From assembly GCA_013396525.1 (NCBI GenBank), contig VWYX01000916.1:159062-223061 (forward strand): a stretch of DNA of 64,000 bases, given 5' to 3'. Below, piece after piece: positions 1 through 12,062 of the stretch. Position numbers and translations under genes: made by a program. The number at the start of each line of letters is the position of its first letter. Within the stretch, counting starts at the first letter, position 1. Under the pieces are notes generated by a model. The model did not search any database. It was not told the DNA's origin and was given only the letters and a program-made list of their open reading frames with translations. The stretch is from Chaetorhynchus papuensis. Lineage: Eukaryota; Chordata; Aves; Passeriformes; Rhipiduridae.

Positions 1-1200
1 ATCAGCATCAGTGGAAGAAACACAGGAAATAATATCAGTTGGGAAAACTCAGAGTCTTTTAGATTTCCTTAATTAGATTTACAACCTTATTTAAATATCC
101 CAAATGCCCTCCCCTCACTAAGTAAGTAGGAAAGTGAATTAATGTTTTGACATAGTTCTCGTTAGTATACAGCATTGCCTAGGCACGAGCAAATTTGCTA
201 AAAAGTAAGTAACCCTGGAGGCTGAGGTTGTCAGATTTAAAGAAAATGCTGTGAGTTCCAAGGTTAATTCTAAGGGAAAAGGTGAAACGTGAAGGAGAAC
301 CTTTAAGAGAGTAGCAGCCCAAGTTAAGCACATTTTAATGAAAGAGAAGAAATAGCTGTGTACTGCTGCTACTGCAGCAGCTTTTGATCCTATAGAAGAG
401 TTTGATGAATGTGTCTGTTCATTGCTTTATTGGTTTTGCACTTGACATCTCTGACCCAGATTCTCTGTATCAGCCTGTGGATTTAGCTGACTAAATGGAG
501 GTGGCTGTAGCTGAGCCAGGCACTGCAGGCTGCCTTTAAAGTCAGCAGAGGTTCAGTGAGCAGGGACAGAGGTGGGGGAAAACCATCATACTGACAGAGA
601 CATCTGAAACAGGTCAGATGACCTACTCTCTCAAACTACCTTTTTATCTCCATTGACAACAAAGAGTCCCATTGAGGCAGAACTTTGTGATAAATCAGAA
701 GGGGTAAAGCTATTTTGATTCCTCTGTAATCATACTGAGGTCTGACAAATTCCTTTTTACTCACATATCCTCTTTCTTCTGGAGCAATTTCAAGCTATTA
801 ACTAAAATAAACAAAGGGAATATGGTGCTGCAGTCCTTGACAGACTCCCATAGGAAAGCCATCTCCCTGAGGCATCTTAGCACAGCCCAGGATCAGCTTG
901 TGGTCTTTAGAAGCAAAGGCCTGAAGATGTAGCTGCCATAGGGAAAATTTTTAATTGCAGGCCAGACAAACTCCTTTCCTGAATTCAGGGATTCCAGAAA
1001 ATCCTGTCCTTGAGGCTGAGGAAAGAAACCTGTCCGTAACATAACAACAGCATCAGTCTGTCTTCACAGGACCACCATGCACCTATATGGGTTAGCGAGC
1101 ATGAAAACCTTACACCAGCTCTTCAAAATTTGGCATAGCCCACGTGACTTCTACCCTGCACACCACCTTGTACATTCAGGTTCCTTTCTGTCTCGTAGAG
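1..1200. other. Unique non-coding sequence, nothing recognised
   Basis: I see no exon with credible splice sites, no RNA gene and no repeat family that I recognise. Only short chance open frames occur. Confidence 0.55.
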
Positions 1201-2150
1201 AGCTAAACTGAGCTTCGTTTGCCTCATCATTTCCCACTCCAGGTCCTGCAGGGCAGATGCCATTCCCACACCTCAGGACTCACACCATGGACACAAACCC
1301 ACGCTCAGCTACAGAGTCCAGGTCAGGGTGGGTTAAGCACAGGTGTGTTCATGCAGTCTGCACAAATGCTGCTGCATTCAGGAGCTTTAACTCCCACACG
1401 TTGCTGTTGCTGTTGTAGGCTTACTCTGTTTCCAGCTGCCTCCACTGAGGTTTCACTGCAGGGCTCTTGTAACTCAAGGCCTCATTACTTTATGATCAGA
1501 GTTGAGTTACGGTGGCCAGGGGACTTGTGTCGCTTTCACAACGAGGACATGCACTCTTCCTCTGTGTGCAGGATGGAGGCAGTGGCACAGGTCCTGGCAG
1601 GTGATCTTCACCACCTCATCACACAGCTCTTCCACAGCATGAGGAGGATACTTTTCTCCCCAGTCACAGGCATGAGAGGAGTGATTATAGCATCTGTGCT
1701 GTCTAACACAGCTGTGAGAGGCCATAAGCAGCACAACTACACTGCAGTCACTGCTGTTGTCCTTTATGGACCTATTTTTCTTCTTATTTTGTTCATTTTG
1801 TACCTCAGTGCACATGATGGTTTTGGCTTTGCCTCCAGGTTGCACAGAGCCAGCTATTGTTTCTGAAGAGATTTGTGCACCTTTCCCATTATCCAGCTTT
1901 TTGCTTCCACTTGCCAAATCCCTACTTGTCAAGGAGCCAGGCAGGCCGCTTCAACATGAACCAAGGCAGCTAAAAAATAAGCACATCCTGTTAAGCCTTG
2001 TGCACAGGGTGGATTTGTCCCTTTGCCCATGCCTCTGGCTGACATTCCCTAATAGACACTCACCAGCCCCTGACTTGCAGGAGATCACGAGAGTCTGGAC
2101 ACAAACCCAGAGCAGATGTTCCCAGTTCAAATGCTGGTTTTGACCCAGTG
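1200..2150. other. Less AT-rich stretch with overlapping open frames on both strands
   Basis: A frame of about 215 codons is open on the + strand (1219-1866) and one of about 141 codons on the - strand (1507-1932). They overlap, so at most one could be real. Neither contains a domain or motif I recognise, and neither is bounded by convincing splice sites. One frame of this length is about what chance gives in 64 kb of moderate composition. I treat both as spurious but list the stretch because it is the largest open region outside the repeats. Confidence 0.35.
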
Positions 2151-2211
2151 GTCTGATTGTCTTTGGTCTGCACCTAATTCGAGGTTCACCAAGCCTTTTT
2201 AGTGGCTACTC

Positions 2212-2239
2212 TGTGCTAGTCTCCATGTGCTAGTCTCCA
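2212..2239 (+). repeat. Exact 14-bp tandem duplication
   Basis: The unit tgtgctagtctcca occurs twice back to back with no mismatch. It looks like a short slippage duplication. Confidence 0.9.
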
Positions 2240-4535
2240 AATCTCTTTCACTCTGGGAATGGCGATACTTATCAGTGATCCAGGATTCTCCAAAGCGAGG
2301 TGTGACTTTCTTACCCCACACTTAATGTACAAACCAGACCTCTCCTCCAAAACATCATCTCCCCTTCCCCTTACAATTTTCTCATTTATATATCCAAAAA
2401 TGAGCGAGACTCCCAAATGTGTTAGAGTTTTACCATATGTGGATGTTAAAATAACAATTTTCTCATGAGACTTCGGAGATTGTTTGACACAGTTCCAGTT
2501 AGCGAGCACTAACACGTAATTAGAGTAAAAAGCAATTAAATCAAAACTCATCTGTTTTATGTAAACTTATTTCCCATTTTACAATAGCAGTGCACAAGGT
2601 CCATGATGCCCCACATGAGAATGAAATGAGTAATAGCAATCGGGATCACAGGTCTGAAAAGGTTCCATCTAACATGATGAAAGAGTGCGCAGCAAGATGT
2701 GCTTAAGAAACTGTAATGGAAATATTTCTGATATATTTTTCTTCCAACAGATGCCTTTGAGCTTATGGTTTGCCAGGCAGAGCATGACAACTGGTTAACA
2801 AGGATAACAGAGCTGGAACTCAAGCTGTGTGGAAACTTCTATTTTTTGGTGCCTGTAGCCTGAAACTCTTTATCTGAACATCTGCTTCATTAAGAGATAT
2901 TGTGATGCTATTCACGGCAGCAACAAAGAGCTACAGAAAGCTCTGTTCTCTCTCTTTTTCCTACCCACGTCCCATACCCCCCTTCAAAACTTCACCACTA
3001 CAGATGTGTGGCACAACACTTACTGTTGGCTTTCACTGTGCTTCCCCACAGAAATGGTGATGTGCTTCAAGGGAACATCATGGAAATCAGACCAATGATT
3101 TCTGACTGTTTCTGAAGTAACAATCTATGCAATTTTATTGTTGTTTCTGTTTTTGAGAGAGACCTTAAACTGAGAACAAGGGAATATCTCCAAGTAGTCT
3201 GCAATTACCCAGATATTGTCAGAGCCCTGCTTGGGATCAAGTTGAAAAGGCTGAATTGCAGACATGGTTTTGGAGTTCTGTGCTCTATTGATGAACAGCT
3301 GCATGAGGGAGTAGAATTTCTAGTTTCCCTCAAGAAGGATTAAAAACATTGTTTTTCCAATATTTCTTCCTTCCTCAGCCCCTTTGGAAATTCATAGGAA
3401 ATAATGAAGATTACTAGAAAAACCCGTATTGAATATCCTCTTTTAACAGGAGACCAGATTTATGCTGCTTAGTTGTTATTCAATTCATTCTTTTAGTTAA
3501 TCTTGCTTACTGCTGATTTTGCCTCTGATTTCCTACTTGGTGACCTCCTGTTCCATCCTCATTTAGAGAAGGCTGGACAAAGAACACAGTTTTTTTAGGA
3601 CAATACCAAGGATCCCCTGTCTCTTCTCACTGATAGACCTAGCTAGACTGATGATGATATTTTAATTTAATACCTAAAACAGCCAGAGTGAATTGCAGCC
3701 AAGGCTGTCCCCCAAAGAAACAGGAGTAACTGCTTGGGAAAGTGCTAAAATTATCCAAAAGGTTCATGAACAGGGACTCTGCAGACCCAAGCAAACAGTA
3801 ACAACTCCCCAAAATTCCTTTTCTTTCCGTAGCATTTAGCACATGCAGAGACTGAATTTATGACTGCAGCTTCCAGGTAGCAGTGGAAGCATTAAGCCAG
3901 AAAGAAATGTAGATGTCAATTAATTTGTTTCTAGATGTTTGCTTATCTTTAAGCAGGCATGATTTGCAGGAGTAGGATGAGTGGGTGTTGCACCTTGCAG
4001 GCTGTTCTTTAAATTTACAGCAAACCGTATCTTTATCCAGCAAGGGCTGGCAATTGTCCCTTTAGTAACCCTTGGCACAAACACAGTCAGCCATTAAATG
4101 CTTGTGCTGAGATCTACCACTCACCCATTGTCTCCCAGGCCAAAAATTAAATAAGTGGTGTGGATATATCCCGTAAAATTTCAACAGAGTGAGCAGCAAG
4201 GGCAGTGAGGAGCTGTTAATGGACATCAATAAAAACTGGAAAACTGTGTTGCTACGGGGTCATGGGGAGTTTGGGTCAGGGTTCAGTGATGCCTTCGTGA
4301 AGAACAGATATGAAGAAGCATCACTTTCAGGTGGATCTGCCTTTGAGGAGATACTTTTCTGGGACCTGGCTGTCCCCCCAGTGGATGGCACATAACCAAT
4401 ACACACAGCTCTGTGCTGTAGGTGTGTCTACCTTAAGAAGCGTGCCTGAGTGGATATAGGTAAATATTGATGTCCCTAGGCCATTATTTGTCCAAAATGA
4501 ACCACATGAAATTAATCACCTTTATAAAGTAGAGG
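2240..4535. other. Unique non-coding sequence, nothing recognised
   Basis: AT-rich sequence with no recognisable exon, RNA gene or transposon. All open frames are short, and none has a recognisable motif. Confidence 0.55.
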
Positions 4536-4618
4536 TTTCCTTTTCCTTTTCCTTTTTTCTCCATTTTTCCTTTTCACTTTCCATTTCCTTTTCTTTCTCC
4601 TTTTCTCTTTCTTTTCCC
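4536..4618 (+). repeat. Polypyrimidine tract (CCTTTT-rich)
   Basis: About 80 bases are almost entirely C and T, built of imperfect ttttcc/cttttc units. It is a degenerate low-complexity tract, purine-only on the other strand. Confidence 0.85.
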
Positions 4619-4940
4619 AAGTCCCTTGTGTCCATGGGATTTCCTGGGCATTGGCACAAGGAAATCCAGGCATGTACTTTGGTTCCTGGATACATGGTTT
4701 AGGAGTTTAAGCTAAAAAAATCCTCACCATAGTCTCCTTAATTGATTACTGCAATAAGCACTAAAGGATGTGAAAGGCATCAGCTGAAAAAGAGCAGTGA
4801 GTACTTTTCTGCTTAAAAGCATCCCTTGGATTCACCTGAGATATGTGGAAGCTGCACTTTTGTTTCCTACTGACAAACAAGCAAACAAAAACAAACAGAG
4901 AAGTAGAAAAATCTGAGCACTCCATTCATTACCCTCAACA
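4619..4940. other. Unique sequence, nothing recognised
   Basis: No gene or repeat is visible apart from A-rich runs of aaac units near 4873-4900. Confidence 0.5.
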
Positions 4941-4964
4941 CAACGTTGCCTGAAGGCAATGTTG
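4941..4964 (+). other. Short hairpin followed by T run
   Basis: caacgttgcc, a tgaa loop and ggcaatgttg form a 10-bp stem with one G-T-type mismatch. A short T run follows. It lies 50 bases upstream of a CR1 fragment. This is a structural observation only; no function is implied. Confidence 0.5.
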
Positions 4965-5014
4965 CCTTTTTTGTCAGAAAGATTTTGTTCCTACTCTTTC
5001 TCCTCAACCACTGA

Positions 5015-5650
5015 CAGCCCCCTGAACATGAGCCAGATCTGCCCAGGTGGCCCAGAACGCCAATGCACTCTGGCCTGTATCAGCAATAGCGTGGCCAAGA
5101 GGACCAGGGCAATGATTGTCCCCCTGCACTGGGCACCGGTGAGGCTGCACCTTGAGTGCTGTGTCCAGTTCTGGACCCCTCACTACAAGAAGGACATTGT
5201 GGGGCTGAAGAGTGTCACAAGAACAGAGCCAACAGAGTTGGTGCAGGGTCTGGAGCACAAGTCCTGTCAGAGCAGCTGAGGGAGCTGGAGGAATTTAGCC
5301 TGGAGAAAAGGAGGCTCAGGGGGGACCTTATCACTCTACAACCACCTGAAAGGAGATTGTAGCCAGGTGGGGGTTGGTCTCTCCTCTCAGGCAACCAGTG
5401 ACAGAACAAGAGGAAATGGCCTCAAGCTGCACCAGAGGAGGTTCAGATTGGACATCAGGAAGAATTTCTTCACAGAAAGGGTTGTTAAAGTTGGAATGGA
5501 CTGCCCAGAGAGGCAGTGGATTCACCATCCCTGGAAGTGTTCGAGAAATGATTGGATGTGGCACTCAGTGTTGTGGTGCAGTTGGCAAGGTGCAGGTTAG
5601 TCCAGGGTCTTAGAGGTCTTTTCCAAACTAAACGATTCAGTAATTCCGTG
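5015..5650 (+). mobile_element. CR1 LINE, 5'-truncated copy (end of ORF2 plus 3' UTR)
   Basis: This is the longest CR1 copy in the window. CR1 is a non-LTR retroposon whose ORF2 encodes endonuclease and reverse transcriptase. Translation of about 5025-5279 gives the degraded C-terminal tail of the CR1 reverse transcriptase, with the recognisable motifs LECCVQFW, HYKKDI and GLEHKS. The match then shifts frame near 5270 (LEKRRLRGDL) and again near 5360 (SDRTRGNGLKLHQ, RLDIRKNFFTERVV), so at least two frameshifts are present. The 3' end runs through 'aggtcttttccaaact' to a degraded tail near 5640-5650. Like most CR1 copies it is truncated at the 5' end and dead. The family call is secure; the left edge is uncertain by about 20 bases. 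Confidence 0.93.
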
Positions 5651-5837
5651 GATGCTTCAAACGTTAAAAATTATTTCGTATTTGAACAAGTGGCCTGGCC
5701 TGGTGCAAGCTCTGTAATAACAGTGGTGCCACACCTTGTAGCACAAAGTCCCTCTCCTCAGCTCCAACACAGCCATGGCAGTTCTGCAGAGGAGCTGCAC
5801 CCCAGCCCCAAGCATAATGGGAAACTCAGTTCAGTGA

Positions 5838-5842
5838 CAGAC
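5838..5842 (+). repeat. Target-site duplication CAGAC, left copy (LTR-B)
   Basis: It matches 6494-6498 exactly and abuts the TG start of the LTR at 5843. A 5-bp duplication fits class I or class III (ERVL-type) retroviral integration. Confidence 0.75.
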
Positions 5843-6493
5843 TGTCTTGGGGTGACTTTATGATGTGTATCCCCTATCACAGTCCATGCCCAGAAATTAA
5901 TTTTTGTGCTTTTCTGTGCCTTTAAACTGAGCCTGAGAGGGGGGAGAGGAAAAAAAAACCCCAAGTGAGCTTTTCAAAGCAGTTGTTCAAGGACACGCAC
6001 ACTCCTCTAGGTTCTGCTCCTGCTGCGGTAGCAAGAGCAGAGGAAGCACTCCTTGCTTTCAGCCAGCTTTGGGCTCCTTTTCTCTGGAGGGAGACAGAGA
6101 GTTGAACTTTGTTTTCTTGGGACTTTGGGTTGCTTTTTTTTCCCCTTCTTCTTTTCTGGACTGTTTCAACAATGTCAGAACACACTGGGAGAATTTTTCT
6201 TCCAAGGCCCGGAGGTGGGCCCACACACACCCAACTCCAAAGAGGAGGAGAAGAGAGACCACACCTACAGAAGAACTCTGAAATATTTCCAGGTTTCTCT
6301 CCACAGTGAGAAATTTTATTATTTAGCATTATTATCCTTTTCTGTGTGTTTGTTAAATAAATAGTTTTTATCTCTCTCACTTTCCTCTGAGGAAAATTTC
6401 TTTTTTTTTTCCCCGAACCTGGTGGGGGAGGGGTGGTTGTAACCTGCCTTTTATCAGAGGATATTTTCCTCCAAATTTGGCCAAACCGGCACA
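5843..6493 (+). mobile_element. Solo LTR of an endogenous retrovirus, family LTR-B (651 bp)
   Basis: The element starts TGTCTTGGGGTGAC, ends CGGCACA (TG...CA termini) and is flanked by the exact 5-bp repeat CAGAC. No internal retroviral sequence or second LTR lies beside it, so it is a solo LTR left by LTR-LTR recombination. It carries a polyadenylation signal AATAAA at 6356-6361 and ends with a G-rich block (6420-6435). A second, inverted copy at 35078-35724 shares the same landmarks: the 5' terminal block, CT-rich middle, 'gttaaataaatag' and the 'ctctgat' block. That confirms a repeat family from within the window. A frame of about 200 codons is open on the - strand here, but it is LTR sequence and not a gene. 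The match to a songbird-type LTR is from memory. Confidence 0.88.
6356..6361 (+). promoter_or_regulatory. LTR polyadenylation signal AATAAA
   Basis: Canonical hexamer within LTR-B. The same context is kept in the inverted copy at 35212-35217. Confidence 0.6.
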
Positions 6494-6498
6494 CAGAC
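6494..6498 (+). repeat. Target-site duplication CAGAC, right copy (LTR-B)
   Basis: Exact match to 5838-5842, immediately after the CA end of the LTR. Confidence 0.75.
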
Positions 6499-7544
6499 AT
6501 AGCAAATGGATCTGGCTCCAGCCCCTTCAAGAAAGTAGGATGTTCAGTGCTTATCTTTGAGTATTGTGCTATTGGAAAACTGTAACAATGATGTAAACTT
6601 CAAGATAATGACCTTAGCTTGCATTATGTTGCTTGGTAAATGGAAGGTTTTCTGCTCAGAAATAAATAAAAACAGTCATGACCAAATAGAAATTGCTTAC
6701 CTGACCCTTGTGGGATGTTAAACAAACACATTCGTGATTAAAAAAATAAATGTATAAGAATATGCCAAAGGCGCTCACACAAATTAGAGCAATTACATGC
6801 TCTGACTTGGAACTCAGCTTCCCTCCAAACCAGCTTATGGGCAGGAGGATGCCAATACTCAGCTGTAGTCAGGATAGAAAGCAAAGAGCAATTTTAATCT
6901 AGGACATTCTGAGCAAGAGCAAGAAACTGAGGCACAGCCCCTGATACACAGAGAGGACCTGGTGTGCATCCTCCATCTACTACAAGCAAGCCACTGCCAC
7001 TCGCTGCTCCATGGGATTCAAAGGTGCAAGTCTCCAGAAACTCTCATTAGAGGAGCTACATGCCTAAAAGCACCACCCAAAAAAGGCATATCTGAAATTT
7101 CTAGGCACCACTGCTGGAGGAAGCTGGCATGCAGAGAGCTCTTAGAAATTAGGAGAGGAAAGATTTACAACCCCCCCTCCAATCCCCAAGAGATGAAGGG
7201 TGGAAGACAAAAGTGTGAGCATTGTTGTAGATTCACATCAGAAGCTGCCCCAACCCGAGCCATGTGGGGATGGATGGGCTGGAGAAGCAGCCACATGAGG
7301 CAGCTGCACCAGTGGATCTTTGAGATTGCTCCCAAAAACAGCTGTGCTGTGACACTGCTGGTCCAGCTGGGCTGTCTCGGCTCATCCAGATCAATAGGGG
7401 ACTGATGAGACACTGGAATTGTTTTCTGGGCATTTTCAAAGCCCACATCTACCAAATTATGTTTTGAATTGAACAAAACAAAGTACTGGATATACTTTAG
7501 ATGACAGTCCTGTCATAGTAAGGGGATGAATTAAACGACCCCAA

Positions 7545-7548
<4 letters not shown>
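6499..7548. other. Unique sequence, nothing recognised
   Basis: A frame of about 147 codons is open at 6962-7405 (+) with overlapping open frames on the - strand. It shows no recognisable domain and is not called as a gene. Confidence 0.5.

Positions 7549-7588
<40 letters not shown>
7549..7588 (+). repeat. (TC)20 dinucleotide microsatellite
   Basis: Forty bases of perfect TC repeat with no interruption. Pure tracts of this length are usually length-polymorphic. Confidence 0.97.
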
Positions 7589-7589
<1 letters not shown>

Positions 7590-10500
7590 ATCTCTGTGAT
7601 TGCATGAGACATATGAGAAAGAATTTTTAGAACCAATAATATTCATAGACTAAACATCTTTCATCCAGGAGAGAAAGACAAAAAAACTAAAAGTGTGTTA
7701 AAAACCAATAGCTGTGTTCATAAATCAATTCATTCTGAAGAATTTTTTCTTTTCCCAGGCATTTGGGTAGAAGTAGATCATGAGAAAAGGCTTTAAGAAA
7801 TGCCTCGAGCAATGCAGAAATTCAAAAAGCACTTTGCTGCTTCACTGACATGTTTAACACAAAAAAAATTTAAACGTGATCATTTTTCAGCTCAACAATT
7901 TTTGACTTTGTAATGAATAAAAATTTGAGGAAAGAAGAAGAGGAAGGTGAAGAAAAAAGTACTGCATTAAATGGTGCTCCAGACAGAAGCCTTGTCTATT
8001 GATGCCCAAAGACATTCACAAGGTATATGTTTTGAAGACTGTGGCTGGATTTCCATTAATATCAAGTTTGATCTGTTCGGGTTTTTTTAAAAAAATTAAA
8101 CAAACTCTCAACAGACAAAGATGAACTCAATTTATGTCAAAAATCATCTCTCCCTTCTGGTGGTGCACTCCATATTTTAGGCACCCAGCTAAGTCTGCTC
8201 CACTGAAACTGCATGTTATGTTTGCTGGTGAAACTTGAATATTGAACCATGCATAGGAGGCACTGGCTATTGCATTTTGCCATAATAAATAATTTAAAAA
8301 TTAATAATCACTCTGTGTTTACTTTAAAGCTCACAAAATTATTAATTTCTCATTCACCTCACACTGGGCCTTTGTTTGGAGATGATTCCCCCAGTTCCAG
8401 TGGTGTCAGTGGTGAAGACAGGTTGGAACTCTCAGGCTCTACCCACCTCTACTCATCCCAGTCCGTCCTTTCTTCTGTCAGAGCACCCTGGGAAGACCCA
8501 GCCCACCCCAAACTCAGTGGGGAGGGTGGCACAGAAAGTGTTACTTTGGCCATGAAAAGGCATTAGTAACCACCCACTGCCCACAGACTTGCCATCAAAT
8601 GGCTTGGAAAAGTCTAAAACTAGGTACTGTAACAAATGCCAGCTTAGTCATGTTTCATTTCTCCTACTTAACAGTCCTGCTCATTATTTTTCTTCCCGTG
8701 AGGTAATTAAGTGTATCTGTCATGTATTAGACTTTTAAGGTTACAGGCATTTGGTAAAACATTAAATGAAAACCGCAGTGATTCAGAGTTGTTAAATTCC
8801 TAATACAATATTAATCCCCACTCTGACTTTTATACATCATGCACACACAGTCACATGCACTCTCACTCCTCCTGCCTGATTTTTTCAAACCTTTCCTTTA
8901 CGTGAGTCATTATTTTAGCAGGGCAACCACAGAATGCTTCTGTCTCTGCAAAACACATGGACAGCTGCTCCTCATCTCCAGCAGGCCATGGAGGGATTTC
9001 AGACTATCCCAGAAAAAATGTGGACTTCTCACATAAGGCAGTATTTCTTTATATCATAGGTACTAAACACAAGGAAAACAACCTGAGCTGTCTCTTCTCC
9101 ACCATTAGAGGCTGCACCTGGAGACAACAACATTCCCAAACACAGAGTGAAACTGTGTCTAAGGGCAGAGAAACTGTTCATGGGGACTGGGACTCCTGCA
9201 ACTCTTCTGGTGCCAGAGTTGCTCATCTGGGTGATGGGGAACAGTAGTTCACATTTAGTACAGCCTTTACTCTGCTGTCACAAAGGTCAAAACCTGGCTT
9301 ACTGGGCAGGAGAATTAGGCCAGCAGCAACTGCTTTGATAAAACTCACCATGAGAGCTGCCAAGTACATGCTTTCCACATTACTATCAGTGTAGGGAGGG
9401 CAGAATTTTATTCCTTATTCCTCCATAATTTTCTATTTCCTTCTCTGGAGGTGCCTCACTGGTTCATGAACCATGAGCCACCAGCAGTGTCACTAAGGTT
9501 ATTCTCATAGCTTTATTCACAAAACACTTTCTAAAACTTGGTGGTTTCTACTCTGTTGCCCATGGAGCCTGGCGAGTGAGAGGACTATTCCTACAGAGTC
9601 AGAGAAAGGTAAACAAGAAAAACAAGCTTATTTTCAATAGGTTTAAATTTGCTACACATGCGTCCTCCCACCAGGGAATGGCTGCAGATAAAAAGTCAGG
9701 ATTCATACATTTAAAGTATAGAAAGCTTCTAGGAGAGAGAAGCAAAAAGCCTTTTTCCCACTAAAGATGCATTCAGATGGCTAAATGTAACTCCCTGCAC
9801 TTAAATGTTCTAACCCACACCGATCCCACAAGGATCCCATCAGAGTTAGTGGATATTCAGGGAAGAGAGTGAGCAGAGTCTGGGGGGAGCAGCTCCTCTG
9901 AAAACAAGCATCTGTTACAGTGCTGTAGGTGCCCATTCCTCTTACTGATTGTAAAGGAAGCCCAGGATGATACCAGAGATGTCTAAAGCTATGTGAAAAC
10001 AAATCCAGCTGATTTATGAAACCCAAGCAGCTGAGCTCAGCAGGGCTCAAGATCCAGCTCTTCCCTCCCACCTTGAGCAGCCGTGATCCCCACACACTAT
10101 CCTGAATTAAAGTCAGCAGTCTCTGGTTGAGGAGGGCTCCTGAGAGTTCCTCTCCTGTCCAGAGAGTTCATTGCTCATTCTCACTGCCTTCATCTGCACT
10201 GTGCAAGCTGCCCCCAGCATAAATAAACAGGCTTGTCTCATCAGAGAACAAAGGGGAAGACAAAAACACGCAAAGCTCAACCATCATTCTGTTGTCAGGC
10301 CTTTTGTAGCAGTATCAATATTTTAAACAGCCACCTTGGCCCTGTTCAAAAAAGGCTGCCTTTTTTGTTTTCTTAAAATAAACACAATATTTTTCTTTCT
10401 AATTTTCCAGAAATATCCTGCGGGTTCAGATGTGTCTCCTGCCTCTGTGCAAACTGGAAGAAAGAAGTGAACAGCACTATAAAAAGAAGTTTGATATCCA

Positions 10501-12045
10501 GCAGAAATGTTCTGCACAGCTCCAGAGGCTGTTGACAGGCTGTGCTCAAAAGATGGCTGGAGTAAAAAGAGGAGCGAGGAGAATATTATTAAGTTTGTTG
10601 TTGCCACTGAAAATATTCTTAAACCCACATTGCCATGGAGATTTTTGGGCACAGAAGGGATCAGCCAAGACTCTTGTTCTTCTCTCACCTTGACTATCAC
10701 TGCCAAACCCATGATTTGTGTAGATGTTAGCTTCTAATTTTTGCTGGTGATGAGGGTTTCAGCTGCCTGATGTAAGAGACCATGCAAAGTGTGAATATTT
10801 GCAGCTCTGTCCTGCAGCAGACAGGGCACACTTCTGCTGCACCAAGGAATGGCTGAGTTGGCATTCAGGGATGGGTTCTGCTGACTGCTCGTTTTTATCT
10901 CAGCTCTTTCTCCCTGTTTAGGCAAAAGACCCCAAATGCAACATGATTGACTGGATGCCTGTTTGTGAGTGACATGCCAAAATAACTTCTCAGACATTTT
11001 GGTCAGCCCTGGAGGCATGAACGACTTTTGAAAGGCTGCAATGTCCTTTCCTCTTTCTCAGCAAATTCCTCTGGGTTCTGGTCTGGACCAGCCGGAGGTC
11101 AGTGCACAAATCTTCAGCCAGTGTTGTCCACTGCTTGGAGGGAACCAGACTGAAGACAGGAATCAGCTTTTGCAAAAGAACCAGACACACAGGCAACAAA
11201 ATCCTGTCTATTTCCATTCTCTTGTGCACAGTCATCACCAGTGCTGATGTGTTTCAGTATGTAAATTCTGGGTGCTTGCCTGGAGAAAGTTGTGGGAGCA
11301 ATTGCAACCCGTTTAATCAACTCAGAACAAAAGCTTTTGTTCTATCTAATGTGCAAATTGAGTATCTTTCTCCTCCAACCACATTATAGTATTTTTAAAA
11401 AGTGGAGAGCACTGATTTAATAATTGAATAAGCAGTATGGCAGGCATTTCTAGTAGCCTTGGTCCTTACAGTTATCTGCATACCCTTTGGAAGCACCCAC
11501 ACTTTCCTGTGTCCATCCCCTATAAAATGCAGCTCCCACACTCTCTCTCCCCTTCTAGTAGAAGATTTGGGAAAAAAACCCCAAACAATGTCCCCAGTGG
11601 GAGCAAAGCAGATGACTGGACTTGGGCTGGTGCTGCCTAGGAGAGGTGAGACCAGCCCTGCAGCAGGCAAAGAGGGAGGCAGGCTTAGAAGAGCTGCCCT
11701 GGGGGGAAACACAAAAATTACTGAGATAGGAAAATGAGACACAGCCTCCTTCTGCCCAGCCATGTGCAGCTTCCACAGCCGACCCTCTAGTTATTTTATA
11801 CCTGTTATAGCAATGCTGCTCTGTAGGAAAATGGAATTTCTGGCACATCTTATGAGCTGGAAGAATTCACAGTTGTGAGCCACAGCAAGGCATGGGGCAG
11901 GTAGGTCTGCAGCAGCCTGGCTGGTCCTGATGGCAGATAAAAGAACAGGGTGACTTTTTAGGAGCAGACAAGCCTGTCTGGGACCCACATAGCAGGGGGA
12001 CAGAAGACATAAACAGTATTGCAGAGACTGGTGGAAAACACCAAG
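7589..12045. other. Long unique non-coding stretch
   Basis: 4.5 kb with no recognisable transposon, RNA gene or exon. The open frames here are short, often overlap others on the opposite strand, and show no domain. Ordinary intergenic or intronic sequence. Confidence 0.5.
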
Positions 12046-12062
12046 AAAAAAAAAAAAAAAAA
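12046..12062 (+). repeat. A17 homopolymer
   Basis: Seventeen A residues. No retrocopy body or duplicated flank was recognised upstream. Confidence 0.9.

Noticed and set aside
5922..6530. Open frame of about 200 codons on the - strand
   Set aside because: It lies almost entirely in the LTR-B element and is matched by a similar open frame in the second copy at 35297-35707; it is composition of the LTR, not a gene.
7549..7588. Possible CRISPR-like or satellite array
   Set aside because: Plain dinucleotide microsatellite without spacers. No CRISPR or prokaryotic features exist in the window.
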